NCBI GenBank assembly: GCA_025266875.1
Contig: JALLLT010000022.1
Coordinates: forward strand, 62,001-126,000
Direction: 5' to 3'
Source of the DNA: Fennellomyces sp. T-0311
Taxonomy: Eukaryota > Mucoromycota > Mucoromycetes > Mucorales > Lichtheimiaceae
Length of the DNA stretch: 64,000 nt
Every line of letters starts with the position of its first letter. Within the stretch, counting starts at the first letter, position 1. The translations under genes were made by a program, and so were the position numbers. Below the pieces are notes generated by a model. It was given only the letters and a program-made list of their open reading frames with translations, was not told the DNA's origin and ran no database searches. Of the stretch, positions 34,252 through 46,270 are shown piece after piece.

Positions 34252-35937
34252 ATGCCCATTACGCACATCACGTACGAAAGGGACCAACAACGGGTTATTG
34301 ACCAAGATGGCTTACTCCAATTTCCGGACATCAGTCCTAACGAGTATCCAACCTTGTATCGATTTGCCCCGCCTCCAGTGCTCGAAGACATATATGGCCC
34401 ACGAGATCCAACTGCTTACAAACCTACATGGCTTGTCCGCACATCTGATATGAAGCCAGTTCGCGGATCTGAAGTGCATGAGCGGTACTATGCCTTGTCT
34501 TACTCTTGGAGCCAGTCCGGGGATTGCCCTATGAATGGTCAGGATGAAAAGCAGTTACACCGGCAAAAAATAGTTCTTTACCGAAAAAAGACAAAGAGAC
34601 GCCGTCCACGGGGAAGAACCAGGATACGTGTTCCAATGAAGCCACGGTATACTTCGTTTGAAAAACTCATCCAGCAAATCAGCAAAGATTTCGGAATTCG
34701 CTATATTTGGTGGGATCAATGGTGCATCAATCAAGCGAGCAAGGAAGAAAAGCAGCGCGAAATCAAGCAGATGCATAATATATACAAGCACGCATACTGT
34801 ACAGTAGTCCTGGTCCCCGAACTCGAATATACAGGCCTCCAGTCACATCTTCCTGGATACAATGCTGTAAATATTGGAGCCATTTCGAAAAGCGAGTGGA
34901 TCACACGAGCTTGGACTTTGGAAGAAGCTTTTATGTCTAAAAGACTACTTTTCCTCGGTCGCAATGTACATATGTGGTCTCATACATCGGATAATATCCT
35001 GCTAAGTGAAACCAATACTGCCATGTTCCTTCGAGCCGTCTGCACCCGATCGATGAAATGGAATGCTTGCATTGCTTTACAATACGCCAGAAAACGCACG
35101 AGTACCAAGGAGCACGACCGCTATTTTGCTCTTGCCAACATGTTTCACGAGAAGATGTCTGATCTCAATACAAGCTACAAACAGCCATTGAAAGATTTGG
35201 CACTCTGGTTCTACGAGCGCTTGGCCATGGACGACATATCCATTCTATACTTTGGCACGCCTGAACAGTTTGACATGGATAACACCGAAGACGTAATAGT
35301 CGAAGGATCAGAAGACACTTCTCTTCCTTCCTGGACTGGCATTGGAGGATTGCATGTGCGACGGCTGTTCACCGCAGGAAAGCATGATACACCTGAATGC
35401 TTTGGAATATCTGCTGCTGATTATTCCGTTTCTGGAGGATCTATTTCGATTACTTGCACGAGTATTGCAGTTTCCATACATAACGAGAACATGTACGACC
35501 AAAGTCGGGAACTGTGGGCTCGGGCAAACAGCGATATACTTGATTGGACAATAAGTTCCGCCAGCTACAACAACCTTAAGTTTGTAGTTACGACGGGTGT
35601 CAATATGTATGACCATTTCCGAATCAGCGACGCGTATGGAATGAGAGGAACGCACTTTCTTCCTCTGAAAAAGAAATCTTCCAGAACTTTGGTCAATGAT
35701 CTATCTACACCCAATATTTACGGGGCCGTGATGTCACTTACGGAATATTGTTCAGAATGTATTATACTTTTTGGGGTACGTTATGAGGACCCTCATCTCA
35801 AAAGTTGTCATGTATCCCCAGTTATTATGAGAAATGGGGATTATTACAAAGCTATTGGAATATGTCTATTATTCAATGCTCCTGAACTATTTACCAACGT
35901 TGTAACAAGAAGAAAGCAAAACTTTATTATTAAATAA
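34252..35937 (+). CDS. HET-domain-like protein, intact copy
   Basis: Single-exon gene of 561 aa. The three blocks that define heterokaryon-incompatibility (HET) domains are present in order: YALSYSW (80-86), IRYIWWDQWCINQ ending at 161, with KQMHNIYKHAYCTVVLVPE just after, and RAWTLEEAFMSKRLLFLG (219-236). The C-terminal half has the conserved HDRYFALANMF and a DISILYFGTPEQF block shared with the broken copies in this window, so it belongs to the family and is not a fusion. In ascomycetes HET domains trigger cell death on non-self recognition and are thought to be TIR-like; a role in this organism is inference. No transmembrane span or signal peptide. Three decayed relatives are at 46.3, 47.5 and 58.4 kb. 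Confidence 0.85.
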   Translation: MPITHITYERDQQRVIDQDGLLQFPDISPNEYPTLYRFAPPPVLEDIYGPRDPTAYKPTWLVRTSDMKPVRGSEVHERYYALSYSWSQSGDCPMNGQDEKQLHRQKIVLYRKKTKRRRPRGRTRIRVPMKPRYTSFEKLIQQISKDFGIRYIWWDQWCINQASKEEKQREIKQMHNIYKHAYCTVVLVPELEYTGLQSHLPGYNAVNIGAISKSEWITRAWTLEEAFMSKRLLFLGRNVHMWSHTSDNILLSETNTAMFLRAVCTRSMKWNACIALQYARKRTSTKEHDRYFALANMFHEKMSDLNTSYKQPLKDLALWFYERLAMDDISILYFGTPEQFDMDNTEDVIVEGSEDTSLPSWTGIGGLHVRRLFTAGKHDTPECFGISAADYSVSGGSISITCTSIAVSIHNENMYDQSRELWARANSDILDWTISSASYNNLKFVVTTGVNMYDHFRISDAYGMRGTHFLPLKKKSSRTLVNDLSTPNIYGAVMSLTEYCSECIILFGVRYEDPHLKSCHVSPVIMRNGDYYKAIGICLLFNAPELFTNVVTRRKQNFIIK

Positions 35938-38900
35938 AATGTATCTTACCCAGAGGTTTCTGAGTATTAGGGCCCTGTATAGATCGGACCAAGTACATAT
36001 GCTGCGTGTGTCCATGAAGACCATCCATGTACGTTCAATTCTCAAGTAAATTGTGTACAAAACAAAATACCTCTATCAAAATTGGTTTGCGTCCTTGAAT
36101 GTTCAAACTTCAAACGTCTCAGATTCTCTACTTTGTAAAGCCAATAATTCGCGTGAGGATGGAGTGACCTCCCGGTACGCCCTATATATTGCCATATCGA
36201 TTGGCTTGACCTCATTTTTATATAAGAATAATGCAGCTCTTGGAATGATGTCTGATCATACACATGGGTCTGGCCTCAGGCCTTGGGCAAGATTGCCAAG
36301 CAGTGCAGGCATAACCATGTAATTAAGTCAACCTCTAAAGATTATTATATACAAGGTCCTCCTTTGTGGCATAATGTGTTCGTAATTAAGTGACACACGA
36401 ATCACTTTGACGAGCCAGCCGTGTATCAAGCAGCACTGTGTATATACAGTGTCGTCGAGGTACGATATATCTCATGAGCAATCAAGTCAAGTGAAAATCT
36501 CACCGTGGCTGAGCCCAAATCCCATTCTATTCGCGCGCATACTTAGGAGTAACGGAGCAGTCGTCAAATACATATGCCTGTTGTCGTACAAAGTAGATTT
36601 GAAAGAGCTACCTTCGATAGCGTGTAACAAACACAAGTTGCAGAATCGTGGGGTCTGACGAAGGGATGTCCATTACTATTACGCAACAGTATGACATTGA
36701 AGAGTATTGGGTGTACGCGAAATAACCCGTCAAATTTTGAATGCTTGATTGCAGTTCCGCTTCCTTCATCCATTGCAGAGCTGACATGTCTCAAAGCTGA
36801 TCCGTGTTGCAAATGAGATTCGCAGAAATGTGTTACGGCATGCGCCTTTTTTAAAGGCGTTTTTCTTACAAACGCCAATGTTAAAACTAAATAGAACTAC
36901 GCGCATGCTTATGTCCAGTGAATCAAAACAAAGTATATGATAAACCTGATCACATTGGTTCCAAACAACAAACAATAGTGCCCAGCTCCTAGTCGAATTA
37001 CGCCCGGCAGCACAGGTGCCAAGACAACGTTGATACAGGTCACCACGAAGAGGTGGCTGTACGTCGATCTGGGCCGCAACTGGCAGTCATTCGATGGAGA
37101 ACGCTGACAGCAGAAGGATGTACTGCGGGACCTAATCCACAGCAACAAACGGCCCCTTTGGGGTTTAGAGTCATTGATCCAGTTGGATGGCATAGTCAAG
37201 TACTGGTGCCCCATTCCGCAAAGACTATTTGAATGAGAGAATTGCCCCCCTCCCGCACCGCATATGCTCTAGCTTTCCGGAAAGACTGTGCTCAACTCGA
37301 AAGAAGAGCATCCATCCAAGGGTGACCCTGGGCAAAGCTCTCACAAGCCAAAGCTTGAAGCAGGCCGGTTTAGAAAGGTCTGATCCTTGCTCTATTTCGC
37401 CTCGTCGCTGTTCGTATTTTGTACCTAGCTCTCCTCACCGCCCTGTTCCTGACACTCAATAGACTGCTGTTCATAAAAGCATACACAACTAATCATATCC
37501 TGCTCGTAGAGGCTTCTGCGACGAATCCATTTGTCAAAGCCCACTTACTCTTTTCCACAAGGTAAAATGGCATGCTTCTTTTCCGCCGTACATGAGGTTT
37601 CAGAAACTATTCGCAGATCATAAGCTTGTAAGGTCCTAATCAGCCGAACCCATTCGTCCGATGCCAGCCCTTGGTTTTGATACCGTTGCTTGCCCTTTCC
37701 TTGGTTGCATTCTATACTGTCAAATTAGAATGGAGCTTCAAGGGTATTCCAATTTACAGCAGATTGGGGGAGAGTGAATGATCTAAGGAACTGTGGAGGG
37801 AAAAGGCGAATGAGAGAGAAGACTTACCGTTTGACTGCTTTACTCGAAAGAGAAATGGGAGCGCACAGCAATTGTTCACATGACACCCAAAGGTGACCTA
37901 TACAATGAACAGGTTCAGATGTCACCATTCAACAACGGGCATAACTTTATGTGGCGCGCAGCGCAGCATATTGACTCTGTTCACTGCCAAAGCAAAAAGT
38001 AGTTCCTTTATGCGTGTCTCAGATATGTGCCTCGCCCCTCGGATAGTTTGAGCCAGACCCAGCAGAAGGCTCTTCAAAGCAAGCAGATCGCTTTTCTTTG
38101 ATCCTTGTCAATATATAGTCGTAATCTTTTTCAAATTTGCTGACGAACATGGTCACAAAACTATTTCCTCAAGATTACAGCGTTCAGTATAAACAGTTGA
38201 GTGATCTACTACATAAAAAGAATACATACGTACCTCAGATACGTACGTATATATGAAAATATCTCCCCTTTCATGTACCGAGTGTGATCGCTATTGGCCT
38301 TGATTATGTGAATCTTGGTCAACTCCCGTTGTACAAAGTGAATACGTTCAGGTTGTGCAGTGATGGATAATATTTGTTTCTGAGGCAGCTGTTGACAATG
38401 AGTATAGGGTTTCGTTAGGGATTTGTGTTGCGTTTTTCCACCGACATACGTACACCTTATTCATTAATATATTGCTGCAGCTTCCAGATGAACAGAAAAA
38501 TCGAAAACGGTGTTGATCCTTCGGGATTCAAGCGTGACGTCGGGCAAGTCAATATAGTGCTTGACGGTGATCGTATGCCCGAAGAAGCTGGCGACGTGGA
38601 AGACGACATCGCAGCCGGATACTTTCTAGATATGTAAACTAGTGCTAATTTATTTTCTAATCACAGAATAAATGCACATGGACGTATGCTACCTCAGCAC
38701 AAGTGCAGGAAGACTATGCTACATTGGAAGATATGTAAGTTTGCTTTAAATATTACGGGCTCATAGGTAATAACCACATTTCTTACAGACATCGGGTTAT
38801 CTTCTGCTTATGCTTGCCGGTGCCAGAAAGGTAGCGGAATCAGGGGAAATATGAACCTGAATAGTCTGTATTCCATCCAAGATGACTACGCTCCACTGTA

Positions 38901-39346
38901 GGATTTTACAAGATTTTACAAGACTTTACAAGACTTCGTATAATTTTATAGTACCGTCGCACTACGTTACACCAGAATTTTGTCCAGTGCTCAGGCACTG
39001 CTCACCCTTCAGACTAGCATACCAAACTCTAACAAAGGCGATGTACGATATGAGGAATTTCTATACGAGTACTTTTACATAATAAGTCTCAAAAACGTAT
39101 TCCAGGGGGTACTTGCGTTTAAGCGATAATATAAATATATGTATGCCATATATACTTAGCGTTAGGGTTTAGTGTAAGGGCTTATTGTACGGTTGACATA
39201 TAGCACTTTTGATGACCGAGTGCGGTCACCTCTGAATGACGCGCAGCGCAGCATAGGGGTGCATTCAGTCGAACAAAGCGATGCAGGTGACGTGCTCTTA
39301 ATCATAATATGTAAAGTATCGTTTTTATTGTAGGTCAACGCCCCCA
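35938..39346. other. Gene-poor interval
   Basis: 3.4 kb with many short frames and no recognised gene. 36.9-37.5 kb is GC-richer than its surroundings and may be old inserted DNA. Around 38485-38640 a frame with VDPSGFKRDVGQVNIVLDGD looks mildly coding and could join by splicing to 38664-38734, but no start or family can be given. A short tandem repeat is listed separately. Confidence 0.4.
38901..38936. repeat. Short tandem repeat, 10-base unit
   Basis: About 3.5 copies of agattttaca with single-base changes. Confidence 0.75.
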
Positions 39347-40198
39347 TTATCGAAATGCTTCTATGTTTCTGGTAGCCCAAGCTTGAAACGTCTCCGGTTC
39401 TCTCCCTAGTAAAATGGACAATCCTCGTGTAGGTGGGGCGATTTTGTTATACGTTGCCATAAAAAACGCAATTGAATGGCTTGATCCCATTTTTATGTAA
39501 TAGTCGTACAATTCTTGGGAAGACACCTGCTTGTATTTGATAGTGCGATCTAGCACGATAGACAAGATCGCCGCACGTTCCGATGGAGTTTTAATATCTC
39601 CAATTAACTCATACGCCGTGTCACCATGCTTACTGATTGGGTCGGTAAGGATTCGGGCTGCTACGCGACCAACATCACTGGTAGAAATCCATTCCTGCTT
39701 CTCGTCTGGATCTGCTGCATCGATCAGAATGTTTTTGGTTCTAATGTAATTGGCCGTATAAAACAAGTTGGACATAAAGGTTGTTGGCCGCAGAGTTATG
39801 TAGGCACCTCGAATGGGAATTGCATAGATATCTCGTTCGGCCTGAGTATACGGTATCACCATTTGATAGTGACGGAATGGAGTTCTTGCCTTTGCATTAA
39901 TTTCAACGATTTGTTTGACCCCAGCTTCGTAGGCAGTCTTGCTAATGTTGTGCTTGATTTTGTCCATATCAGGCATGTGGATAACCAGCAGAAATAGTCG
40001 ATCGTGGCCAACAATACCGTTTCGGAAAGACGTCAAGTCGTTGTAGTCTCCCTGGACAACATTCACTTGAGGCTGTTGAACCTTTTCAGGTGACCGTGCA
40101 TACACTGTGACTTGGGCTCCACAATTGAGAAGCTCTCTGACGACAGTTGAGCCGACTTTCCCGGTGCCACCCACAACGAATACGCGTGAATTGCTCAT
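39347..40198 (-). CDS. NmrA-like NAD(P)-binding oxidoreductase, copy 2
   Basis: Single exon, 283 aa, exactly the length of the copy at 26927-27778 and alignable end to end without gaps: SRVFVVGGTGKVGSTVV, VTVYARSPEKVQQPQVNVV, KARTPFRHYQMVIPYTQAE, EWISTSDVGRVAARILTDPI. The nucleotide-binding GxxGxxG and the Arg after strand 2 are kept. Most differences are conservative, so both copies look functional. The start at 40198 (MSNSRVF) matches that of the paralogue; an upstream in-frame ATG at 40267 would add a 23-residue hydrophobic leader (SATWHEVFLTCIFLSLFHLQ) not present in copy 1 and is less likely. The pair is inverted and separated by 11.6 kb that contains the intact HET-like gene. Confidence 0.92.
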   Translation of the reverse strand: MSNSRVFVVGGTGKVGSTVVRELLNCGAQVTVYARSPEKVQQPQVNVVQGDYNDLTSFRNGIVGHDRLFLLVIHMPDMDKIKHNISKTAYEAGVKQIVEINAKARTPFRHYQMVIPYTQAERDIYAIPIRGAYITLRPTTFMSNLFYTANYIRTKNILIDAADPDEKQEWISTSDVGRVAARILTDPISKHGDTAYELIGDIKTPSERAAILSIVLDRTIKYKQVSSQELYDYYIKMGSSHSIAFFMATYNKIAPPTRGLSILLGREPETFQAWATRNIEAFR

Positions 40199-42960
40199 TC
40201 CTTGTAAATGAAAGAGAGAAAGAAAGATACATGTTAGAAAAACTTCATGCCATGTAGCACTATACACTACGCTTACTAATTCAACCTGCTAAGCCGGTCA
40301 CAATCACGTAATGGTGTAGCAGCCTTCTTTGAGTCTAATAATTTATCATGTGGACCCTTGGAATAAAGCCGAACTAGTAAACGTATTTAAATCCATTGAT
40401 AGCTAACACTGTCGTGAATCAGTAAAATGATATATAGTCGTGTATATTTTGCCATATCGCAGATATATATTCATATACCACAGTCCTCTCATGAAAAAAA
40501 AAACACATCTTTAGTCGACATAAGAACATCAACCGCTGTCATTCTGAATTAATTAGTTGATACAAGTTTTTAAGTTGACGGGGCTTAGTGTAGCACTGAA
40601 AGTCTAGGCTGGATGTGGCGCATGCCGCTGAGTGACACATTGATGAAAGCTCTTCTCCAAAGTCGAATTTCATCGTCTTGGCTAAATGACAGCATTCAAA
40701 CCTTCCAATCTTGGCGAAACTTAATTTTAAGAACTTTTTGGCGGTAGGAAAGGCAGAATAACTGAAGAAGTACAAAAAGTTGTCAATGCTAATGCTTAGC
40801 TAAGAGTATACAAACTGAGATTAATTTTGTGTGGAAATCAATGTCGTACAAAAGTTAAATGCAGCATTCATCCGGGGTATGTAAGGACGATTCGCACTTT
40901 TCCCAAAGTACACCAACGTCACGACTGAGCTGTTTCCTTTGCCACAGTAATTGGTCAGTGCTGAATTCTGCTCACTACGAATTAAGGAAATAAACCACTA
41001 CAGATCGTAATTGTTCACAAAACAATCCTTTCGACACTATTCGCTCCAATGGCTAAAGAAACAGTGCAGCTGATTATTTATTAGTGATGAAGAAATTATT
41101 TTTCTTTTTATTGACTATTAATAGAATTAATCTCTTCCGATTCTACAATAAAAGTAGGAGAGCGCGAGGTCATTAGGTGAAGAAGGTACAAGTGTGGTGG
41201 GAAATTAGTGTTCCTCTTTTTACAAATACCACACACATATAAAGTTTACGTACATTCATGTGGCGCGCGAGTATATTGGACACATACTTGGCATAGAATT
41301 CCATCACTCCCTGGGCAACTTTCCATGTGATTGCATAAAGAACTCAATCAATTTAAATGTTATAATATTTATCGGACGATATCTATTATCTAGCACACTC
41401 TATAGCTCGGACTGTCTGCTTATCGCATCAGATCGCAAATATTTTATAGGCGGTAACCTGTGAGGGATAGTTTCCATAATATACCTTCAAACAACTGCGA
41501 AAAAATCACAGTTTCGGACCTAGGCAGCGAAATATGACTCAATTCAATGCGGCACTTTACAGTGCATCATATGCGAGTTGATAGCGAGAACGACCCAAGT
41601 TAAGTCCTTGTCGCAAATCCCACTTGACGTAAAAAAACAATCAATGTCAAGAGCTCATGGTGCTACAACCTGACCAGTATAAAAAATATATTTCGAGTTA
41701 ACAATGCCATGAATATAGTTTCTGTAGATCACGGTTTTGGCTGTCACCAGTGGATAACTTTTTCTACATTGCGAAAACATTCCATAATGCGCGATGGCTA
41801 CGATCTGGATATTATTGATCAAAGGCAGTCAGGCCGCTGAAGTAGTACATTGAATCTCGATAACGAGGACAGCTGTCAGTTATTGTTTGTTGACCATTGT
41901 ACGCCAAAGTTGCAATGGGTTAGACCAAAATCTGCTGTAGTATAATTCATTTGCTGCAGAGCAGTGTAGTGAGCTTTGACGTGATGCGTAGCGATGTACT
42001 CCTTCAATTACCAAGACTCACTTTACTACTGCGCATCGCACTATCCTTGTATATACTTTTAGTAACAGAAAATAAAAGAGCTACGTAGTTCTTCAATTCG
42101 TCTATGCTCTCTGTAGGACATCTATTTTTTTATGGTTCACATGACACAGAAATATGACAAGATTACAAGACACTTGAATTCCCGTAGTCTGGTTGAAGGC
42201 TGGTGGCTGAAATACATTATCAGCGCAGGATTATAGTATGCTCCATATCTATCAATTCCTATGTGACGTCATTGTTGTCATCACTATCTATGGAGGCGAC
42301 TATAGTAGCACTGACCCGAAATACTTTTCTAATCTCACTATGATATATAGCTTGGAACGGAATGTGTCACTTTTTATGCCGTCAGCAACCTACAGCCATA
42401 CTTCACCATCCAGGTACAAGGATCCGCGAAGGTTCCACTAAAATATCATTCTACAGAAGTGTTGTACGTTTAAGCTTGATCCTTTTCTGCTCTGGATAAA
42501 AAAAGAAGTCGACGACAGGTTGTTTGCCGCATAATATCAGTAGTGCATCAGTGTGAAGCTGCTTAAGTGATCTTGGTTAGACGGCAACGAATGAATTTGG
42601 TCGCCAGCGAAATCCTTGGGGGGGGGGCACACTTCGTTCTCCATTCTCGTTGATTTACCCGCGAGGATCCCATCATTCTTTTTGCCTGAGCGGATTCGTG
42701 GTCTGTTCCATCAATCTGAATGCAGCTAGGGCGGACAGATCTGTGTGTATCGGGACCAGTGTTCACCGGTTCTGTTCACATTTCCTGGCATATGGTGTAG
42801 ATGATCATACTCACGTTCAGTGTAAGCCTGTGGGTATTTCATAGGCCCTTGTGGCCTGTGGATTCTCGCACACTTTTAGCCTCTCTTCGTTGTTCTTTTC
42901 TGTACCTTTGAAGCGAACGGCCTGAGGAAATCGTTTAGTTGCAAAAATATGCCTGAGGGT
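40199..42960. other. AT-rich gene-poor interval
   Basis: 2.8 kb of AT-rich sequence with short frames only; the longest (78 codons on -, 40539-40775) shows no motif. A run of eight or more G at ~42609 stands out but has no partner. Confidence 0.5.
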
Positions 42961-43332
42961 TTATTGGTTGTAACATTGTGGATCCTTGGTGCATCTGACT
43001 CCCTGGCAGCCTATTTGAGCGACTCTTCTTCTTTCCTCTCCCCTTTCTTTTTTTTCCTTTACACACAACTCAATCGCTGCTGGATGCTCGATCTGCACAA
43101 GGTAGCAACCGCAATCATCCGCTGTTACTAAACTTTGCATTTCTCTTGTACGTGGTCGACCGGCAGAATTGGAATACAAGGCATCAAGGAGTATAGAATT
43201 GGAAAGTAAGGTACGGCGGTATGAATGGATTGAACAAGGATTTACCTTGATATGGAAAGAAGGCCAACAAGCGGCGGATGGCTGTGGAATGAACCAAAGA
43301 ATTAAAAAGCAAGATATCAGAAGCACAGCCAT
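42961..43332 (-). CDS. Possible small secreted Cys-containing protein
   Basis: The frame starts with a clear signal peptide (MAVLLISCFLILWFIPQPSAA, cleavage after SAA likely). It can be read unspliced for 123 aa. Alternatively an intron from the strong gtaaat donor after HIK to the pyrimidine-preceded gtgcag gives a 74-residue precursor whose mature part holds Cys, a basic KEKKERGEERRR stretch and a C-terminal CQGVRCTKDPQC cluster. Either way the product would be a small secreted basic protein. No family is recognised. The gene-poor setting is typical for effector-like genes but also for chance frames. Confidence 0.4.
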   Translation of the reverse strand: MAVLLISCFLILWFIPQPSAACWPSFHIKVNPCSIHSYRRTLLSNSILLDALYSNSAGRPRTREMQSLVTADDCGCYLVQIEHPAAIELCVKEKKERGEERRRVAQIGCQGVRCTKDPQCYNQ

Positions 43333-44455
43333 GGGGCTTGAGCTATAAAAGAGAATGAATGGTTGATGGCTTTGATTGACGCAGAAGGTAAGCCATCGAT
43401 TGACCGGTGACGATATAACTTTGTTCCAGTGCCTCTCTCCCAGCCAGGTTTTTCAGCCGCGCCTTTTGCACAGGAATGACGCTGCCTTTATCATCTGCTT
43501 CGGCACATACAGCCCCTGCCATGTATTCGGTACAAGGTTTCTCTAAACATACAGTTGGTAGCAGACAGGCTGGGCTGGGAACGCAATTACTTCTGTGGTG
43601 ATAACGGCATCCGCCTTCCCTCGGAGTTCCCGTTTAAACCTAAGTGAAGACACCCATCTTTCACGTACCCCTTTGGTCCTGATCAAAAGCCCATGCGTAT
43701 TTATATTTATGGTATAATTGTCGGTCACGATCTTCGAGGCACGCCTCTGGGATAAATACACTGTTCCCGCAATGGTTCCAGAATTCCTCAGATCATTCTG
43801 ACTGGACCAGTATTCTTGGCGGCGCTGCCTCGAGTACTACTGACGTTGGCCGGACCACATGGTTACAAAGTTGCATTTTTTATGGCTCTATCTTTGATGA
43901 AGTACGCCAGTTATAACAGAGCTACTATAAGCGGTTGCGGATCGGATCCGGGCAGTATCCTTGGATTTTCTTCTTCCTCCAAAGGTAGTGTTACTATTCC
44001 TGGAGCTCAAAGGCAGAAATACATAAAATAGTCTTTCTGATATCATCACCGTACAGATTTGGTACACATGTGGTCTTTTATATGCATTTTGCCGATATAT
44101 AAAAGCCGTCAACAAAGGATGAGAACATTTGCTTATACTGCGTCTCCAAACACATCGGTCACCACTATCTTCTGATTCTCAGCGAACATGTTCCGCGAAT
44201 TTTCTATCAAAACTATTATTAGCGCAAAATTTTGCTTGTTGGTTATCGAAAAACAGCATATGTACCATCAAAAAGAACCCTACTTCCATCCTGACCCATA
44301 AAGATATGCCTTGTTCCGCGCGTAAGCAATGGAAATGAAGGATCATGACACTGGCGAATATGCTTATATAAAGTGAACTGCCGAGAATGCGCCAAACTGC
44401 ACCCCTTGTAAGGACAATATGCTTTGCCTACGTGGAACGCTTTAGTAAATGTACT
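43333..44455. other. No gene recognised
   Basis: 1.1 kb. A minus frame at 43543-43761 (SKIVTDNYTININTHG... VCYQLYV) has a coding look, and its codon use differs from that of the AT-rich flanks; it may be a fragment of a mobile or duplicated gene, but I cannot name it. Confidence 0.4.
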
Positions 44456-45239
44456 TCAACGAACACACAGCATAAATAGATTATCGATACCTGTGTTTCT
44501 TAAGAGTTCAACAACCCCGAGCTTTTCATTTGGTTCAAGTAAGTCACGACAGCCCTCTTATAACAATTATGTGTTTAATATTTGAATTGCTTGGAAATGA
44601 TACATGGGATATGTAACACTTACCATCAAAACGTAGAGCTTTTCCATCCGGCGAGGTGTAAATCATGGTCCTCTGGGTATTTATTTTAGGCAGCTCGGGA
44701 TCGTGGCATGTGCGTATATGGAGATATAAATTGGTTCTAGCCGTGCACCTCAGAGTGCATCCTTTGTACGGGCAGTAGTACGGTTCATCTACAAAATCAC
44801 GTGTTGATAAATATCGTATGCTATGACACATGTTCAACTGAATGTAAAGCGGCCTACCTCCATTATTCTTGTATTCCGCCAGCAATGCCTCACCATTTTT
44901 CAACTTGTCACGGCAATTTTCTGAATATTATATATATCCATTTTGTTAATCAGCTATGATATATAGGTCTGCTGACGTATTTGTACCGCTGTTGATATCC
45001 AAAATGTCTCCGGCTAAATTCCTAAAAGTTAATTGTGCCCTTCCATTTTGCAGCTCACGGAGTTCGCGATAATGCTCCCTTCGGATATGTCTATACAATA
45101 GAGCGTTGCGCTCAAAAGTTCTCTTGCATCCGTAGTATGGGCAGTAGGCTTGGTCAGTATATTTCAGCATTAGGAAGTCAGTAAGATAGCTTTTTGTACG
45201 ATTTCACTTACTACGCCGAGCGGGAGTAACTTTTTTCAT
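44456..45239 (-). CDS. Small two-finger C2H2 zinc-finger protein
   Basis: Exons: 44456-44556, 44624-44788, 44858-44920, 44987-45148, 45212-45239; 172 aa with consistent phases. Two C2H2-type fingers: YCPYYGC-x12-HIRREH near residues 11-33 and YCPYKGC-x12-HIRTCH near 85-108, each with Cys-x4-Cys and His-x4-His spacing, which suits nucleic-acid binding. Each finger is followed by a related ~45-residue unit containing ENCRDKLKNGEALL or EGCRDLLEPNEKLG, so the protein is an internal duplication. The first 28-base exon is inferred from a strong gtaagt donor; an alternative is an unspliced start at 45170. A DNA-binding regulatory role is likely from the fingers; targets are unknown. Confidence 0.7.
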
Positions 45240-46270
45240 TTCGTTTTTTGACTGATCTTCTATTTCATAGTAAGTTAAAAATGGGCTCTATACGTAGATG
45301 TGTATACACCTAAACCTTTGCTATGACTAGGGCCTTCTGAAGTGGCTGCATTTTTTGCTTGTGTGCTAATTTGCCTATTAACTATTCCACAGATATTTTT
45401 TAGTCTCCTATGCTTTGATAACAGTTTCGTCATATCACAGCATACGTGCTTGTACAGTGACAATTCTAGCAATGTTCTGATCCGAGAATGTCGCCAATTG
45501 TATTGACAATCTGACTTTTGTTCGGGTTGCACTGACGCGTTGACTTATCGATTGCCGTTTCCAAGATGACGTCAAGATGTGAAAAGTTGAGCGCTGCCAA
45601 GGAGTTGAGACAACATTCAGTGTAGTTGTGGACACGGCTTTAATGTAATTGGACACTACTGTATTGGAGGGTAATCGAAGCTGGAATCTCATCGAAAAGG
45701 TCATTGGTGATCCTCCGTGCTTATCGGAAAAAATAGCTTTGCGCTTGCTGCATAACCGAGTCCATCCATGAACTGGGTAACTCCGCTGCATATATCTTTT
45801 TCACACCAGCTGTTTGATGCGACTCTATGGCTTCGCGCTACAAAAGATATATCGTTGCATATATTGGGTCTAGCTTGTACGTAGGGTGGACTATGATGAT
45901 GCTGCAGACGATGTGTATCGATTACTTTAGCATTTTTACGATCTACAGTAAATGCATCATCCAGGCGATGCGTGTACCTGATTTGCTTTCAATCTGCTTT
46001 GGCGTTCCGTGATATGAAGCTTTGTACTCGTCAATGCAGTATCAATACTGCTGTTTGCGTATATGCACACCTGAAACTAAGTGTTTAGTTAAAGTTTTGC
46101 TCGACCTTTCATTCAACCAGTTCAATTCACTTCCTTTAGACTGGCCCTTTTTTTCACCGTCGCTTATCGATACACACTGGTGCCCGTCACATACATACTC
46201 GAGCTTTCAAAATTAAGTGTGCAAAATAAACTGTATTGCAGGGATATTTTCCAACGAGTGGAGAAAGAAT
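45240..46270. other. No gene recognised; possible mariner-like end
   Basis: A 118-codon minus frame (45435-45791) covers the sequence tacagtagtgtccaattaca, which starts at a TA (complement of ~45641-45660) and has the look of a Tc1/mariner terminal repeat. No partner end or transposase was found, so no element is called. The rest is AT-rich with short frames. Confidence 0.4.

Noticed and set aside
42604..42620. G-run as a possible quadruplex or assembly gap edge
   Set aside because: A single run without the further G-tracts needed for a quadruplex; no other sign of misassembly.
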